Shown piece by piece: positions 16,094 to 23,844 of a DNA stretch of 40,897 bases. The stretch covers positions 1 through 40,897 of the forward strand of contig JADFZF010000006.1 in assembly GCA_015232645.1 (NCBI GenBank). Direction: 5' to 3'. Within the stretch, counting starts at the first letter, position 1, and every line of letters begins with the position of its first letter. The notes under the pieces were generated by a model, which saw nothing but the letters and a program-made list of their open reading frames with translations, was not told the DNA's origin and ran no database searches. Both the position numbers and the translations under genes were made by a program. The stretch comes from Magnetococcales bacterium (lineage in GTDB: Bacteria; Pseudomonadota; Magnetococcia; Magnetococcales; UBA8363).

Positions 16094-16675
16094 ATGAACA
16101 AAGAACATACCTTATGGTCCTATTGGCAAGGATTGTTGCGTCATTTTGGCCTGCGCAAGGCCTTCCTCTGGGGAGTGGAGGGGTTATGCAATTTCCTCTT
16201 TTCCCCCCTGCCGATCATCCTGGGAGGGAGCCAGATTCGCTCTTTGGTCTTTCGACCCATGTTCAAAAAAATTGGTCATGGTTTCTATTCATCGCCAGGA
16301 ATCAGATTGCTACACTGCTATAACATGGAAATCGGTGACCGTTGCAGTCTGAACTATAATGTCATGCTGAACGGACGCGGTGGCTTGGTGATCGGTGACG
16401 ATTTCACTTCCGGCCCCAACGTCACCATTTGGACCGCGGAACACCTGTTTCGTGATCCCTCGCGCAAGGTGTTGGAACAAGGGGAAATCGAAAAACCGGT
16501 CTTTATCGGCAACGACGTCTGGTGCGGGACCGGTTCGATCATCCTTCCCGGTGTCACAATCGCCGATGGAACCATCGTCGCTGCCGGGGCGGTTGTGCAT
16601 CGCAATACCGAACCCTACAGCATCGTCGGCGGGGTTCCGGCCAAAGTCATCGGATATAGAAAATCAAGCAAATAA
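16094..16675 (+). CDS. Hexapeptide-repeat acyltransferase (WcaF/CAT-like)
   Basis: 193 residues. The second half is a left-handed beta-helix of hexapeptide repeats: MEIGDRCSLNYNVMLNGRGGLVIGDD, FIGNDVWCGTGSIILPGVTIADGTIVAAGAVV, ending in YSIVGGVPAKVIGYR. The active-site His is probably in WTAEHLF. This layout fits maltose/galactoside O-acetyltransferases and WcaF-type sugar acetyltransferases that use acetyl-CoA. The first 60 residues carry a hydrophobic stretch (FLFSPLPIILGG). It could O-acetylate the glycan or N-acetylate the amino sugar made by the DegT protein; the sequence fits the first somewhat better. No clear Shine-Dalgarno precedes ATG 16094. Confidence 0.88.
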   Translation: MNKEHTLWSYWQGLLRHFGLRKAFLWGVEGLCNFLFSPLPIILGGSQIRSLVFRPMFKKIGHGFYSSPGIRLLHCYNMEIGDRCSLNYNVMLNGRGGLVIGDDFTSGPNVTIWTAEHLFRDPSRKVLEQGEIEKPVFIGNDVWCGTGSIILPGVTIADGTIVAAGAVVHRNTEPYSIVGGVPAKVIGYRKSSK

Positions 16676-16740
16676 ATAATAACTCCAGATTGGGTGTACG
16701 AATCAAGAATGCCCCCTTCGGTCAATGAAAGTTAAATGCG

Positions 16741-17598
16741 ATGCAATGTTATCTGTGCAACTCAAAAATTTTCAAATCTCGAAAAGGAGAAGTTCGAGAT
16801 GCACCAAAAAAATTTCAGATCCTCCAGTGTGAAGTCTGCGGCTTGGTGATGTTGGACGACACCAACCATATTCCAACTGGATTTTATGAAAACTCTGGCA
16901 TGCATGGCTCAAAACCAATCTCGATGGAGTCCTGGTTGAAGGAAACGGATTGGGACGATCAGCGTCGGTTTGAAATGATTCAAGCGATGCTGCCCAACAA
17001 ACGTCTACTCGACTTTGGCTGTGGGGCCGGAGGCTTTTTACAAAAAGCTCGAACGTTGGCGGCTGATGTCACCGGGATTGAACTGGAGACGCGGGTTCAG
17101 GATTATTGGGCGAGCCAGATCCATATCGTTCCAAGCCTTGAAGCAGCGGCTTCTGGAGAAAAATACGATCTCATTACTGCTTTCCACGTGGTGGAACATT
17201 TGTCCGATCCTCGAGCCGTAATAAAAGGTCTGGCCAATCTGCTACGACCGCAAGGGCGAATAATTGTTGAAGTTCCCAGTGCTGAAGATGCCTTGCTCAC
17301 CTTGTACGATTGCGATGCTTTCCAACGTTTTACCTATTGGAGCCAACATCTGTTTCTATTTAATGCCGCTACCTTGGCGACACTGGCAACCCAAGCAGGG
17401 CAAAGAGTGATCGCCATCCAGAATCTTCAGCGTTACCCTCTTTCAAATCATCTTTATTGGTTAAGTAAAGGTCAACCAGGTGGTCATAAGCATTGGGCGT
17501 TCATGGATACCTCCGAGCTAACTTATGCCTATGCAAATACATTGAGTCAACTTGGAAAGACGGACACACTCATCGCTCATTTGGAAAAGATTGCCTAA
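16741..17598 (+). CDS. Methyltransferase with N-terminal zinc-binding motif
   Basis: 285 residues. The N-terminus has paired cysteines MQCYLC and LQCEVCG (Cys3, Cys6, Cys30, Cys33), likely a zinc ribbon as seen before many sugar C-methyltransferase-like proteins. The SAM-binding core follows: LLDFGCGAGGFL, VTGIELE and DLITAFHVVEHLSDP. The gene is clearly more AT-rich than its left-hand neighbours (for example ATTTTCAAATCTCGAAAAG), and codon choice differs, suggesting later acquisition. Its ribosome binding site is poor. It may methylate a sugar of the same glycan. The stop overlaps a possible minus-strand ORF. Confidence 0.85.
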   Translation: MQCYLCNSKIFKSRKGEVRDAPKKFQILQCEVCGLVMLDDTNHIPTGFYENSGMHGSKPISMESWLKETDWDDQRRFEMIQAMLPNKRLLDFGCGAGGFLQKARTLAADVTGIELETRVQDYWASQIHIVPSLEAAASGEKYDLITAFHVVEHLSDPRAVIKGLANLLRPQGRIIVEVPSAEDALLTLYDCDAFQRFTYWSQHLFLFNAATLATLATQAGQRVIAIQNLQRYPLSNHLYWLSKGQPGGHKHWAFMDTSELTYAYANTLSQLGKTDTLIAHLEKIA

Positions 17599-17854
17599 TA
17601 TAACCAGTGTAATCTCTTGACCACCGGTCAATTTCTTGACAAAAAAATCTGCTCGAATGGGTGAGGATAGACCAAGGCCTTTCAATCTTTCTCAAACTAA
17701 AATCATACGAATGGACGCTCATGATCATCCCTCCCGGAATTTGCCCCCGGCCTACCGTTGAGAAGAGACTGACGCTTTCCGGTAACGATTCGCTCAAGTT
17801 ATACTTGGGAGACTGACTGGTCTCCAAGGCTGCAGCAAATTGTTGTTCATCCAT
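17570..17854 (-). CDS. Possible small hypothetical protein
   Basis: A 94-residue ORF from ATG 17854 (MDEQQFAAALE...). AAAGGGGATGAA precedes it on the minus strand with good spacing, which is why I list it. It is convergent with the methyltransferase, overlapping its last 29 bases, and divergent from the membrane protein gene at 17888. There is no recognisable motif or signal peptide. It could be a real small gene, a remnant, or chance; the region is otherwise a 290-base gap within the locus. Confidence 0.35.
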   Translation of the reverse strand: MDEQQFAAALETSQSPKYNLSESLPESVSLFSTVGRGQIPGGMIMSVHSYDFSLRKIERPWSILTHSSRFFCQEIDRWSRDYTGYIRQSFPNER

Positions 17855-17887
17855 TTCATCCCCTTTTGTGATCATGGGAGTTTGTCA

Positions 17888-20032
17888 GTGCTGGGAGTAT
17901 TTCATTCAGTCAATGCCAAATCGTGGTTGGACAGAGTCCATGAAGACTCCGTCCTGACCGGTTCCGGGAAACTAAAATATATAATATTCGCGATAGGATT
18001 TATATTTTTCTCGGCCCATTTCCTTTATAGAACCATTGCGCCGGAACTGAGACGGAATTTCTATCCGGTCGTAGCAGAAAATTCCATGCTCTGCACCAAC
18101 CAGGCCGTCCTTCTGGAGCAATGCCGTCTGAAAAAATGCGCCGTTCTCCAAGACCTTGAAGAACAGATCCTGGGCAACCGGTCGAAATTATTTCAGGAAC
18201 ACTTTTCTTCCTTCCTGTCCTTGTACTCCCCCATCAATGCCCTGGTTCTGGTCGGGGTGAAAAATATGTTCGGCCTAAACTGGATCGATACATTTTTAAC
18301 GGTCCGATATGCCTCTGCCGTTCTCATCTCGACAGGTGTCGGGTATTGGCTTTTCCGACTTCTGGGACCCGCTTCAGCGGGTCTGGCCATGATTTTCCTG
18401 GCTGGAATCCGCTTTCCTGAACAAGGATTCAACTACATCGCCCCCAGCAACATAACTATGGGCCTGTTTCTGCTGTTCTGGGGCGTATTGATTCATCGTC
18501 GCGGTGATATCGGTCTTTGGTTTCCCATCGTTCTGTTTTTCTTACTAGGGGTCCATCCCATCGCCGTCGGGTTCGCTGGAGTCACAATGGCAGCCTTCCT
18601 GGTATTACGTCCCTGGCCTCTGAATCGTCGCGATCTACTGCTGCTGATGGCTGCTGCGCTCACTTTCCTCATCGAACGGGTCGTAGCCAACCTCCCGACC
18701 ACCGGATACAATATCATCCTGAATGCCCACAATACCCAAGGATTCGATCTGTCGGGATTCAATTTTCCTTACGCTCTGCAACTGAGCCGCTATCTAATGA
18801 GCGTACTCGGTCTGGGTAAGGAAAGCTTGGCCGCCATCATACTGGTTACGCTTGGCATAGCCATCCTGCGTAAAGACTACATCTTTCCTGCATTCTTTCT
18901 ATTATTATCGATGCTGTGCCTAGCCGCCCTGTTCCACAACAGCGGCGCGGCACCTAGTGCCACTTTTGAAAGGTATTGGTTCTGCCTGGGCATCCTGTTG
19001 ACAACCGTGGTCGCCCACTTTTCCGTTCTCATTCTGACCATTATATTTTATTTCCTGAAAAAAAGGTTCATTTGGCTTTCCTCTGCCAACCACCGATCTG
19101 GTCGCCTCTGGTCCATTCCCCCCATGGAACCGATGCTGGCTCTGCTGTGCCTTGGGATCATAGCCTCGGCCCAAGCCATTCACCAACAGGCCATTCACCG
19201 ACATAATGGTATGCCCACTCTTGCCGAAAAAGTGGCCATCGTCGCCCAAAGCGGCAACTATCAATTCGATCCAAACCAACCGCCTATTTTGAAACATCCC
19301 CGCCATCCTTGCAGCAAGGTCCTCTACGTCAACGGTGGGAAGAATTTTTTCAATGAAGCCAACAATCTCCTACTGTTCTCCTATCTGGCCCATGGGGCGA
19401 CCGATTGCGGTGCCATTCTCTACTCCGTCGTTACCGCGACCGATGACAAAAAAGGTCAACTTTTCTTCAATAAACACCGCCAGGACATCACACATGTCGC
19501 TTTCATCAATCAGGTCCATGTCAGCCCGGTCCCGGTCACCGTGGCCGAAGGTAATCTACGCTTTCAATTCTGGAAAGAGATGACCAACATGCCATGGCGT
19601 TTTCTTTTCCACAACCCGGGTACAGATACTTCGATCATCACTCTGGAACGTTTGACCAACGATAACCACGACCGTGTCGAAGTGGCCCGCTTTACCCTCA
19701 AGCCAAAATGGCATGATTGGGTACAGACCTGGATCCCTCATGAGCTTCCCGGTCAGTACCATTACATCATGAATTATGTCGAAGGGGGGGATCCCATTCT
19801 GCTGGGGATGCGTTTTGGAAATGAAAAAACTGATCTACTCTGGCCTTGGAATCAGGGGGTGGAGATGAACTTCATCAGCTATCGGCTGGAAAGAAAGCGA
19901 CAGTTTGAACTCATGGATCGCGCAACACGATTCACCGTCGCTGAACTGGCCCCTGAACTCGGTTTAACTGGTCAAGTGGTCTCTGATCGTGGCTTTTCCG
20001 CCTTGGCCATCGTCGGCCCCAACCCACCGTGA
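17888..20032 (+). CDS. Large polytopic membrane protein with periplasmic C-terminal domain
   Basis: 714 residues from GTG 17888; GGGAG lies seven bases ahead, a better start than the TTG at 17840 used by the track. One span near residues 30-48 is followed by a hydrophilic loop, then about nine spans between roughly 110 and 420 (SAVLISTGVGYWLF, IVLFFLLGVHPIAVGFAG, LLTTVVAHFSVLILTIIFYFL among them), and then a soluble region of nearly 280 residues, probably periplasmic. The topology recalls GT-C glycosyltransferases or other membrane enzymes of lipid-linked glycan assembly; no catalytic motif is certain. It is the last gene of the plus-strand locus, closed by a strong terminator 40 bases later. 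Confidence 0.75.
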   Translation: MLGVFHSVNAKSWLDRVHEDSVLTGSGKLKYIIFAIGFIFFSAHFLYRTIAPELRRNFYPVVAENSMLCTNQAVLLEQCRLKKCAVLQDLEEQILGNRSKLFQEHFSSFLSLYSPINALVLVGVKNMFGLNWIDTFLTVRYASAVLISTGVGYWLFRLLGPASAGLAMIFLAGIRFPEQGFNYIAPSNITMGLFLLFWGVLIHRRGDIGLWFPIVLFFLLGVHPIAVGFAGVTMAAFLVLRPWPLNRRDLLLLMAAALTFLIERVVANLPTTGYNIILNAHNTQGFDLSGFNFPYALQLSRYLMSVLGLGKESLAAIILVTLGIAILRKDYIFPAFFLLLSMLCLAALFHNSGAAPSATFERYWFCLGILLTTVVAHFSVLILTIIFYFLKKRFIWLSSANHRSGRLWSIPPMEPMLALLCLGIIASAQAIHQQAIHRHNGMPTLAEKVAIVAQSGNYQFDPNQPPILKHPRHPCSKVLYVNGGKNFFNEANNLLLFSYLAHGATDCGAILYSVVTATDDKKGQLFFNKHRQDITHVAFINQVHVSPVPVTVAEGNLRFQFWKEMTNMPWRFLFHNPGTDTSIITLERLTNDNHDRVEVARFTLKPKWHDWVQTWIPHELPGQYHYIMNYVEGGDPILLGMRFGNEKTDLLWPWNQGVEMNFISYRLERKRQFELMDRATRFTVAELAPELGLTGQVVSDRGFSALAIVGPNPP

Positions 20033-20072
20033 TTATTTAATAATTTTATCAAAAATACAACAAATAAAAAAA

Positions 20073-20098
20073 AAGGGTTGCGTCCAGAGCAACCCTTT
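20073..20098. terminator. Bidirectional intrinsic terminator
   Basis: AAGGGTTGC and GCAACCCTT form a nine-base stem around a GTCCAGA-type loop, with an A-run on the left and a T-run on the right. It therefore works in both directions. It lies between the convergent ends of the membrane protein gene (plus) and the small secreted protein gene (minus). Confidence 0.9.
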
Positions 20099-20121
20099 TT
20101 TCAGAACATCAGGTCGGGTGA

Positions 20122-20439
20122 TCAGCTCCCCCAATTGGAATATTTCTCGCAAATCTTATTGATCCGTTTTCCGTTATCGGACTCGGAGAACTTGGCCAAG
20201 CTCCCCTTGAAGTCATCTGGGGTCTCATTCCACATGCATTCGCAAAAAGCGGCCATTTTGGTTTGACCGGCGATTGGGCTCGGGTCATTGCCACCTTCCC
20301 AGTTCTTGGTCGCATAGCTCAGGCACTGCTGATATTGCGGGTCACTGCTGGGAACGTCATTGTAGCTGCCAGCAGCAAAAGCGATCTGGGCGACCCCCAG
20401 ACCGAGAAGAGATACTGTGGTAATCAAAGTCGTTCTCAT
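20122..20439 (-). CDS. Small secreted cysteine-containing protein
   Basis: 105 residues with a Sec signal peptide (MRTTLITTVSLLGLGVAQIAFA, cleavage after AFA). The mature 80-residue protein is acidic to neutral and has four cysteines, in CLSYA, CEC and ICEKY, enough for two disulfides. I do not recognise the family; it could be a periplasmic or extracellular small protein. AGGATGAGCAGG precedes the ATG. A well-formed sigma-70 promoter (20530-20558) and a flanking inverted repeat lie upstream, and a terminator follows, so it is an independent, probably well-expressed unit. Confidence 0.75.
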   Translation of the reverse strand: MRTTLITTVSLLGLGVAQIAFAAGSYNDVPSSDPQYQQCLSYATKNWEGGNDPSPIAGQTKMAAFCECMWNETPDDFKGSLAKFSESDNGKRINKICEKYSNWGS

Positions 20440-20529
20440 AGCCTGCTCATCCTAAAAAAATGTTTAAGAATCACGATTGAAAAGCCTCTCTTGGCGGATA
20501 ACCGACGACCACCCCCATCCGCGCTCCGA

Positions 20530-20558
20530 ACTTTATTGCGTTAACCATTTTTTGTCAA
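20530..20558 (-). promoter_or_regulatory. Sigma-70-type promoter of the small secreted protein
   Basis: On the minus strand TTGACA (20553-20558, a perfect -35 box) is followed by exactly 17 bases and TAAAGT (20530-20535, a fair -10 box). Transcription would begin near 20523, leaving a leader of about 85 bases. Arms of an inverted repeat, GAATCACGATTG (20468-20479) and CAACCGTGATTC (20556-20567), matching at 11 of 12 positions, bracket it; one arm overlaps the -35 box. Confidence 0.7.
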
Positions 20559-20913
20559 CCGTGATTCATCATCCAGCTCATAAATAATTCACCCATGCAG
20601 ATAATAAAAATACCACATTTTTTTTCATTATTAATTTGACATTATCTTTATGTATCTTAATACAGAGGGTTTGAAATTTCATGGCCAAGGCAATGTTTTC
20701 ATCCGCATAAACAGCACACCTGTCAAAGGAGATCGAACCGTTGCCTACCCCGGACAAAAAATCCGGTATTTCGAGATTTTATCTTCTAAAGATCCAGAGT
20801 CTTCCTGCCGCCAACACATGATCGATATGGTGATTATTATCCCAAGAACAGAAGAACCAGACACCAGGAATCTTAATAGAAAAAAAACGTAGTTGCGCAC
20901 TGGCCGGCAATAT

Positions 20914-20930
20914 GTCACATACGGTGTGAC
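20914..20930 (+). promoter_or_regulatory. Operator-like dyad before the CoA-disulfide reductase gene
   Basis: GTCACA-TACGG-TGTGAC is a perfect six-base inverted repeat with a five-base spacer, 51 bases ahead of the start codon. It is suited to binding a dimeric regulator. The arms are the reverse of the CRP/FNR arrangement, so the regulator is unknown. Confidence 0.4.
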
Positions 20931-20981
20931 TGATCCAATATCCAGCCAGAAGCCAAACCGTTGCCGATTCCGGGAGAAAAT

Positions 20982-22703
20982 ATGAAGATTATAATTGTAG
21001 GTGGGGTAGCCTGCGGTCCCAAAGCGGCTGCACGGCTGCATCGACTCCGGCCTCATGCCGATATCACCATCATCGAAAAAGGTGAACTTTTATCCTACGC
21101 CGGATGTGGCATGCCGTACTACATTTCAGGAGAGGTTCACAACATCAACGAATTGATGAAAACCAATCTTGGAATCGTCCGGGATAGCCACTACTTTCGC
21201 AATTTCAAGGGGCTGAATGTCCGCAACCTGACCTTGGCCACCCGGATCGATCGCCAAAAAAAACAACTGGAAATATTGGACCTGCAAAGCATCACCCGAG
21301 AAATGATCCCCTACGACAAACTGATCCTGGCGACCGGTGGACAACCCATCATGCCGCCCATCCCGGGAATCGATCTGAAAGGGGTCCATTCCCTTCACGA
21401 TCTTCACTCGGCCCGAAAAATCAAGGATGCCATCAGGGATGGCGCCAAAAAGGCTGTCATCATCGGCGGTGGTGCCATCGGTATCGAGGTGGCGGATGCC
21501 TTTATCAAAAATGACGTCGAAACCACGATCATCGAGGCTAAAAATCGCCTGTTCGCCAAAGTATTGGATCCGGACATGTCCGCCACGGTTCAGGACTACC
21601 TGGCGGTGGACGACATCATTCTGCAACTTTCCACCCGGGTCATCGGCTTCGAGGGCAATGAGGAAGGGGGCCTCAAAAAGGTCATCACCGATCGCGGTAT
21701 TGTCGATGCCGACCTGGTTATCAATGCCATCGGCGTCCACCCCAACACCCTGCTTGCCGAAGATGCCGGACTTGAACTTGGAGTCACCGGGGCCATTCGC
21801 GTCAACGCCCACATGCAAACCACCGATCCCGATATCTACGCCGGCGGGGATTGTGTCGAGTCGATCCACCTCATCACCAGACAGCCGGTCTACATCCCCA
21901 TGGGTGACACTGCCAATAAACATGGCCGGGTCATCGCCAACCACATCGCCGAATTCTATCCTTCCAACAGCTTTCCAGGAGTTCTTGGCACCGCCATCTA
22001 CAAATATGGCGACCTCTCGATCGGCCACTCCGGTGTCACCCATACCATGGCCACCTCTTTGGGGTACGATTGCGAAAGTATTCTCTACCCGGGGTTAGAC
22101 AAGCCAGAATTCTTCCCCACCGCCCGACGCATCGACATGAAACTGGTCGCCGATCGAAAAAATCACCGCATCATTGGCGTTCAGATCGTCGGCGAAGGAG
22201 AGGTATCCAAGCGTCTGGATGTTCTGGCGACCGCTATGACCTTCGGGGCTACCGTCGAACAATTAGCCCATCTCGATCTCGGTTACGCCCCCCCATACTC
22301 CCCTGCAATCGATAATGCCATCAATGCAGCCAACATCTGTTGCAACAAACTGAACGATGTCTCCCGTTCCGTCACCCCGGCTCAAGTCTGGCAAATGCGG
22401 CAGAATGGCTCCAAACTCCTGCTGGTCGACGTCCGTACCCAACGCGAGTATCAATCCCAACGTATCGACCTGGAGGATGTTGTCCATATCCCTCTCAACC
22501 TGCTCCGTCAAAGGATGGCTGAACTTCCGAGAGATCGCCCCGTCATCACCTTTTGCAAGGTGGGCTTGCGCGGCTACGAGGCCTGTCAGCTCCTGCGTGG
22601 ATTGGGCTTGGATAACGCCTGCTTCATGGAAGGGGGGGTGGCCTTATGGCCCTACCCGAAAATAACGGGTCAACCCGAACAACCCAACCTATCGACCCAA
22701 TAA
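20982..22703 (+). CDS. CoA-disulfide reductase/NADH oxidase-like flavoprotein fused to rhodanese
   Basis: 573 residues from ATG 20982, with GGGAGA seven bases ahead. The N-terminal FAD domain reads IIVGGVACGPKAAARL, and the single redox Cys is in SYAGCGMPYY (Cys42), the mark of the CoADR/Nox family. An NAD(P)H motif VIIGGGAIGIEVADAF (about 155-170) and the FAD-closing DIYAGGDC follow, then the dimerisation domain. From about 455 comes a rhodanese domain with LVDVRTQREY and the active loop CKVGLRG (Cys525). Such fusions reduce CoA disulfides, persulfides or polysulfides with NADH and transfer sulfane sulfur. The first GxGxxG reads GGVACG, slightly unusual. It stands alone, preceded by a dyad that may bind a redox or sulfur regulator. 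Confidence 0.92.
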   Translation: MKIIIVGGVACGPKAAARLHRLRPHADITIIEKGELLSYAGCGMPYYISGEVHNINELMKTNLGIVRDSHYFRNFKGLNVRNLTLATRIDRQKKQLEILDLQSITREMIPYDKLILATGGQPIMPPIPGIDLKGVHSLHDLHSARKIKDAIRDGAKKAVIIGGGAIGIEVADAFIKNDVETTIIEAKNRLFAKVLDPDMSATVQDYLAVDDIILQLSTRVIGFEGNEEGGLKKVITDRGIVDADLVINAIGVHPNTLLAEDAGLELGVTGAIRVNAHMQTTDPDIYAGGDCVESIHLITRQPVYIPMGDTANKHGRVIANHIAEFYPSNSFPGVLGTAIYKYGDLSIGHSGVTHTMATSLGYDCESILYPGLDKPEFFPTARRIDMKLVADRKNHRIIGVQIVGEGEVSKRLDVLATAMTFGATVEQLAHLDLGYAPPYSPAIDNAINAANICCNKLNDVSRSVTPAQVWQMRQNGSKLLLVDVRTQREYQSQRIDLEDVVHIPLNLLRQRMAELPRDRPVITFCKVGLRGYEACQLLRGLGLDNACFMEGGVALWPYPKITGQPEQPNLSTQ

Positions 22704-23321
22704 ATGATTCCTGACGCTCAACGACAGGCAAGCTTCCCGCGGATTCCTCCAAACTCTCGGCACGCAACTCCGACGTTCCAGGCTTTACCATGAATTCGCA
22801 CACCAACCAGATTTTACGGTGATACCCCTGGATACTCACAATCACCCCATTGGCCTCGGGTGCCGATCCTCGGATAAGGTCGTTTCCAAACTCCATCTCC
22901 CGATGCGTAACGAAGTCCAGAGGATGAATCCATGTCACCGTTCTGCAACAATGTTTTTCTGGAACCCTCGGAACGCCTGGGGAAAATCGCACGTCACTGA
23001 TCAGCAAGGTGGCCTGCGAATGGAGGATTCGTTGTGAAGGTTTCGGCCTTCATGCAACAGGACGGGTGACGGCCGATGTTCACCTATTCATCCATCACCT
23101 GGTTCGGCCTCTTTGGAGGACCGGAATGGCTCCAGTCGTCAACCTGGGGATCATGAAGGCCCCCTTGCGTCTTGAAAAGATTTTGAGCATAAAAAAAAAC
23201 GGCCTGACAGTCAGAGTTGGCACCCAGTGCCCCACCCGGCTCCGATCGAATCCCATTGAGTGTCACGGCTAAGCATGATATGAATTATCAATAGATTTTC
23301 CCACTGAAGCCGGGGGAAATT
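22704..23321. other. Intergenic region with possible gene remnant
   Basis: No confident gene. A minus-strand frame (to 23007) encodes text such as GVIVSIQGYHRKIWLVCEF followed by TSELRAESLEE, which distantly recalls the KOW domain of NusG/RfaH-like proteins, but it has only a TTG/CTG start, no ribosome binding site, and overlaps the end of the preceding gene. A 26-codon aromatic-rich plus ORF at about 23075 is noted without a claim. The stretch may hold a decayed gene. Confidence 0.3.
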
Positions 23322-23840
23322 ATGGAAATTTACATCACCTTCATCGGTATTGTCGTAACTGCCATCGGAACGTTGTTTGCGGCTATGGCATTCGCAAAAT
23401 TTGACCGACTCAGACCAATCCGAAAGGATCTCACGCAATTTGAACACCGGATCAAACATGATTTGTTCCAATGGGAAAAAACTGGCCAACGAGCGGTTTC
23501 CAGTGATGGCATGGCCGACGTAAAAGCCCAGATGGCCATCGCGGATTCGACCGTAGCCATCCATCCCGAAGTATTCAACCGTTTCAATGCCCTGGGGTTC
23601 GCCTACCTGGCCAAAGGAAAGACCTCCCCATCCTTCGATGCCTTTTCCGAAGCCATGGAGGTCTGTCCCAACGCCAAAGGAGGCGATTTCGATCTGGCCA
23701 GGGTCTCCCTTGAAAAGAGCGCTCGCGACCGGTGTGACCCATACCCCCGCACAGCCGTGACCGTCGATCTCCCTTCCAGGAAGCCTCCCCGTTCAACTTT
23801 CCCTCCCCCCTCGCCCCCCTACCCATTCCTTGAGCACTGA
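23322..23840 (+). CDS. Small membrane-anchored TPR-like hypothetical protein
   Basis: 172 residues. An N-terminal membrane span (IYITFIGIVVTAIGTLFAAMAFA, residues 3-25) without a cleavage site is followed by a soluble region. Residues 75-130 (HPEVFNRFNALGFAYLAKGKTSPSFDAFSEAMEVCPN) have the helical pattern of one or two tetratricopeptide repeats. The tail is rich in Pro and Ser (PPRSTFPPPSPPYP). CGGGGGAAATT precedes the ATG with ideal spacing. Its stop lies four bases before the GlpD-like ATG, so the two are likely co-transcribed. It may be an assembly or scaffolding partner at the membrane; the function is not known. Confidence 0.65.
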   Translation: MEIYITFIGIVVTAIGTLFAAMAFAKFDRLRPIRKDLTQFEHRIKHDLFQWEKTGQRAVSSDGMADVKAQMAIADSTVAIHPEVFNRFNALGFAYLAKGKTSPSFDAFSEAMEVCPNAKGGDFDLARVSLEKSARDRCDPYPRTAVTVDLPSRKPPRSTFPPPSPPYPFLEH

Positions 23841-23844
23841 GGGG

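Larger units (their letters stand above)
20440..20981. other. Intergenic region with two promoter regions
   Basis: Divergent upstream regions of the small secreted protein (minus) and the CoA-disulfide reductase (plus). Besides the promoter and dyads listed separately it contains AT-rich DNA (20575-20660) and a small hairpin CCGGA...TCCGG near 20753-20769. An 80-codon plus-strand ORF (20650-20892) has no ribosome binding site and an unnatural composition, so I do not call it a gene. Confidence 0.5.

Noticed and set aside
20650-20892. 80-codon plus-strand ORF ahead of the CoA-disulfide reductase gene.
   Set aside because: It has no ribosome binding site, unusual composition and overlaps hairpin-containing promoter DNA.
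460-23235. The palindrome GGCACCCAGTGCC occurs near 468 and again near 23217.
   Set aside because: A 13-base exact match is expected several times by chance in 41 kb, and the flanks do not match.
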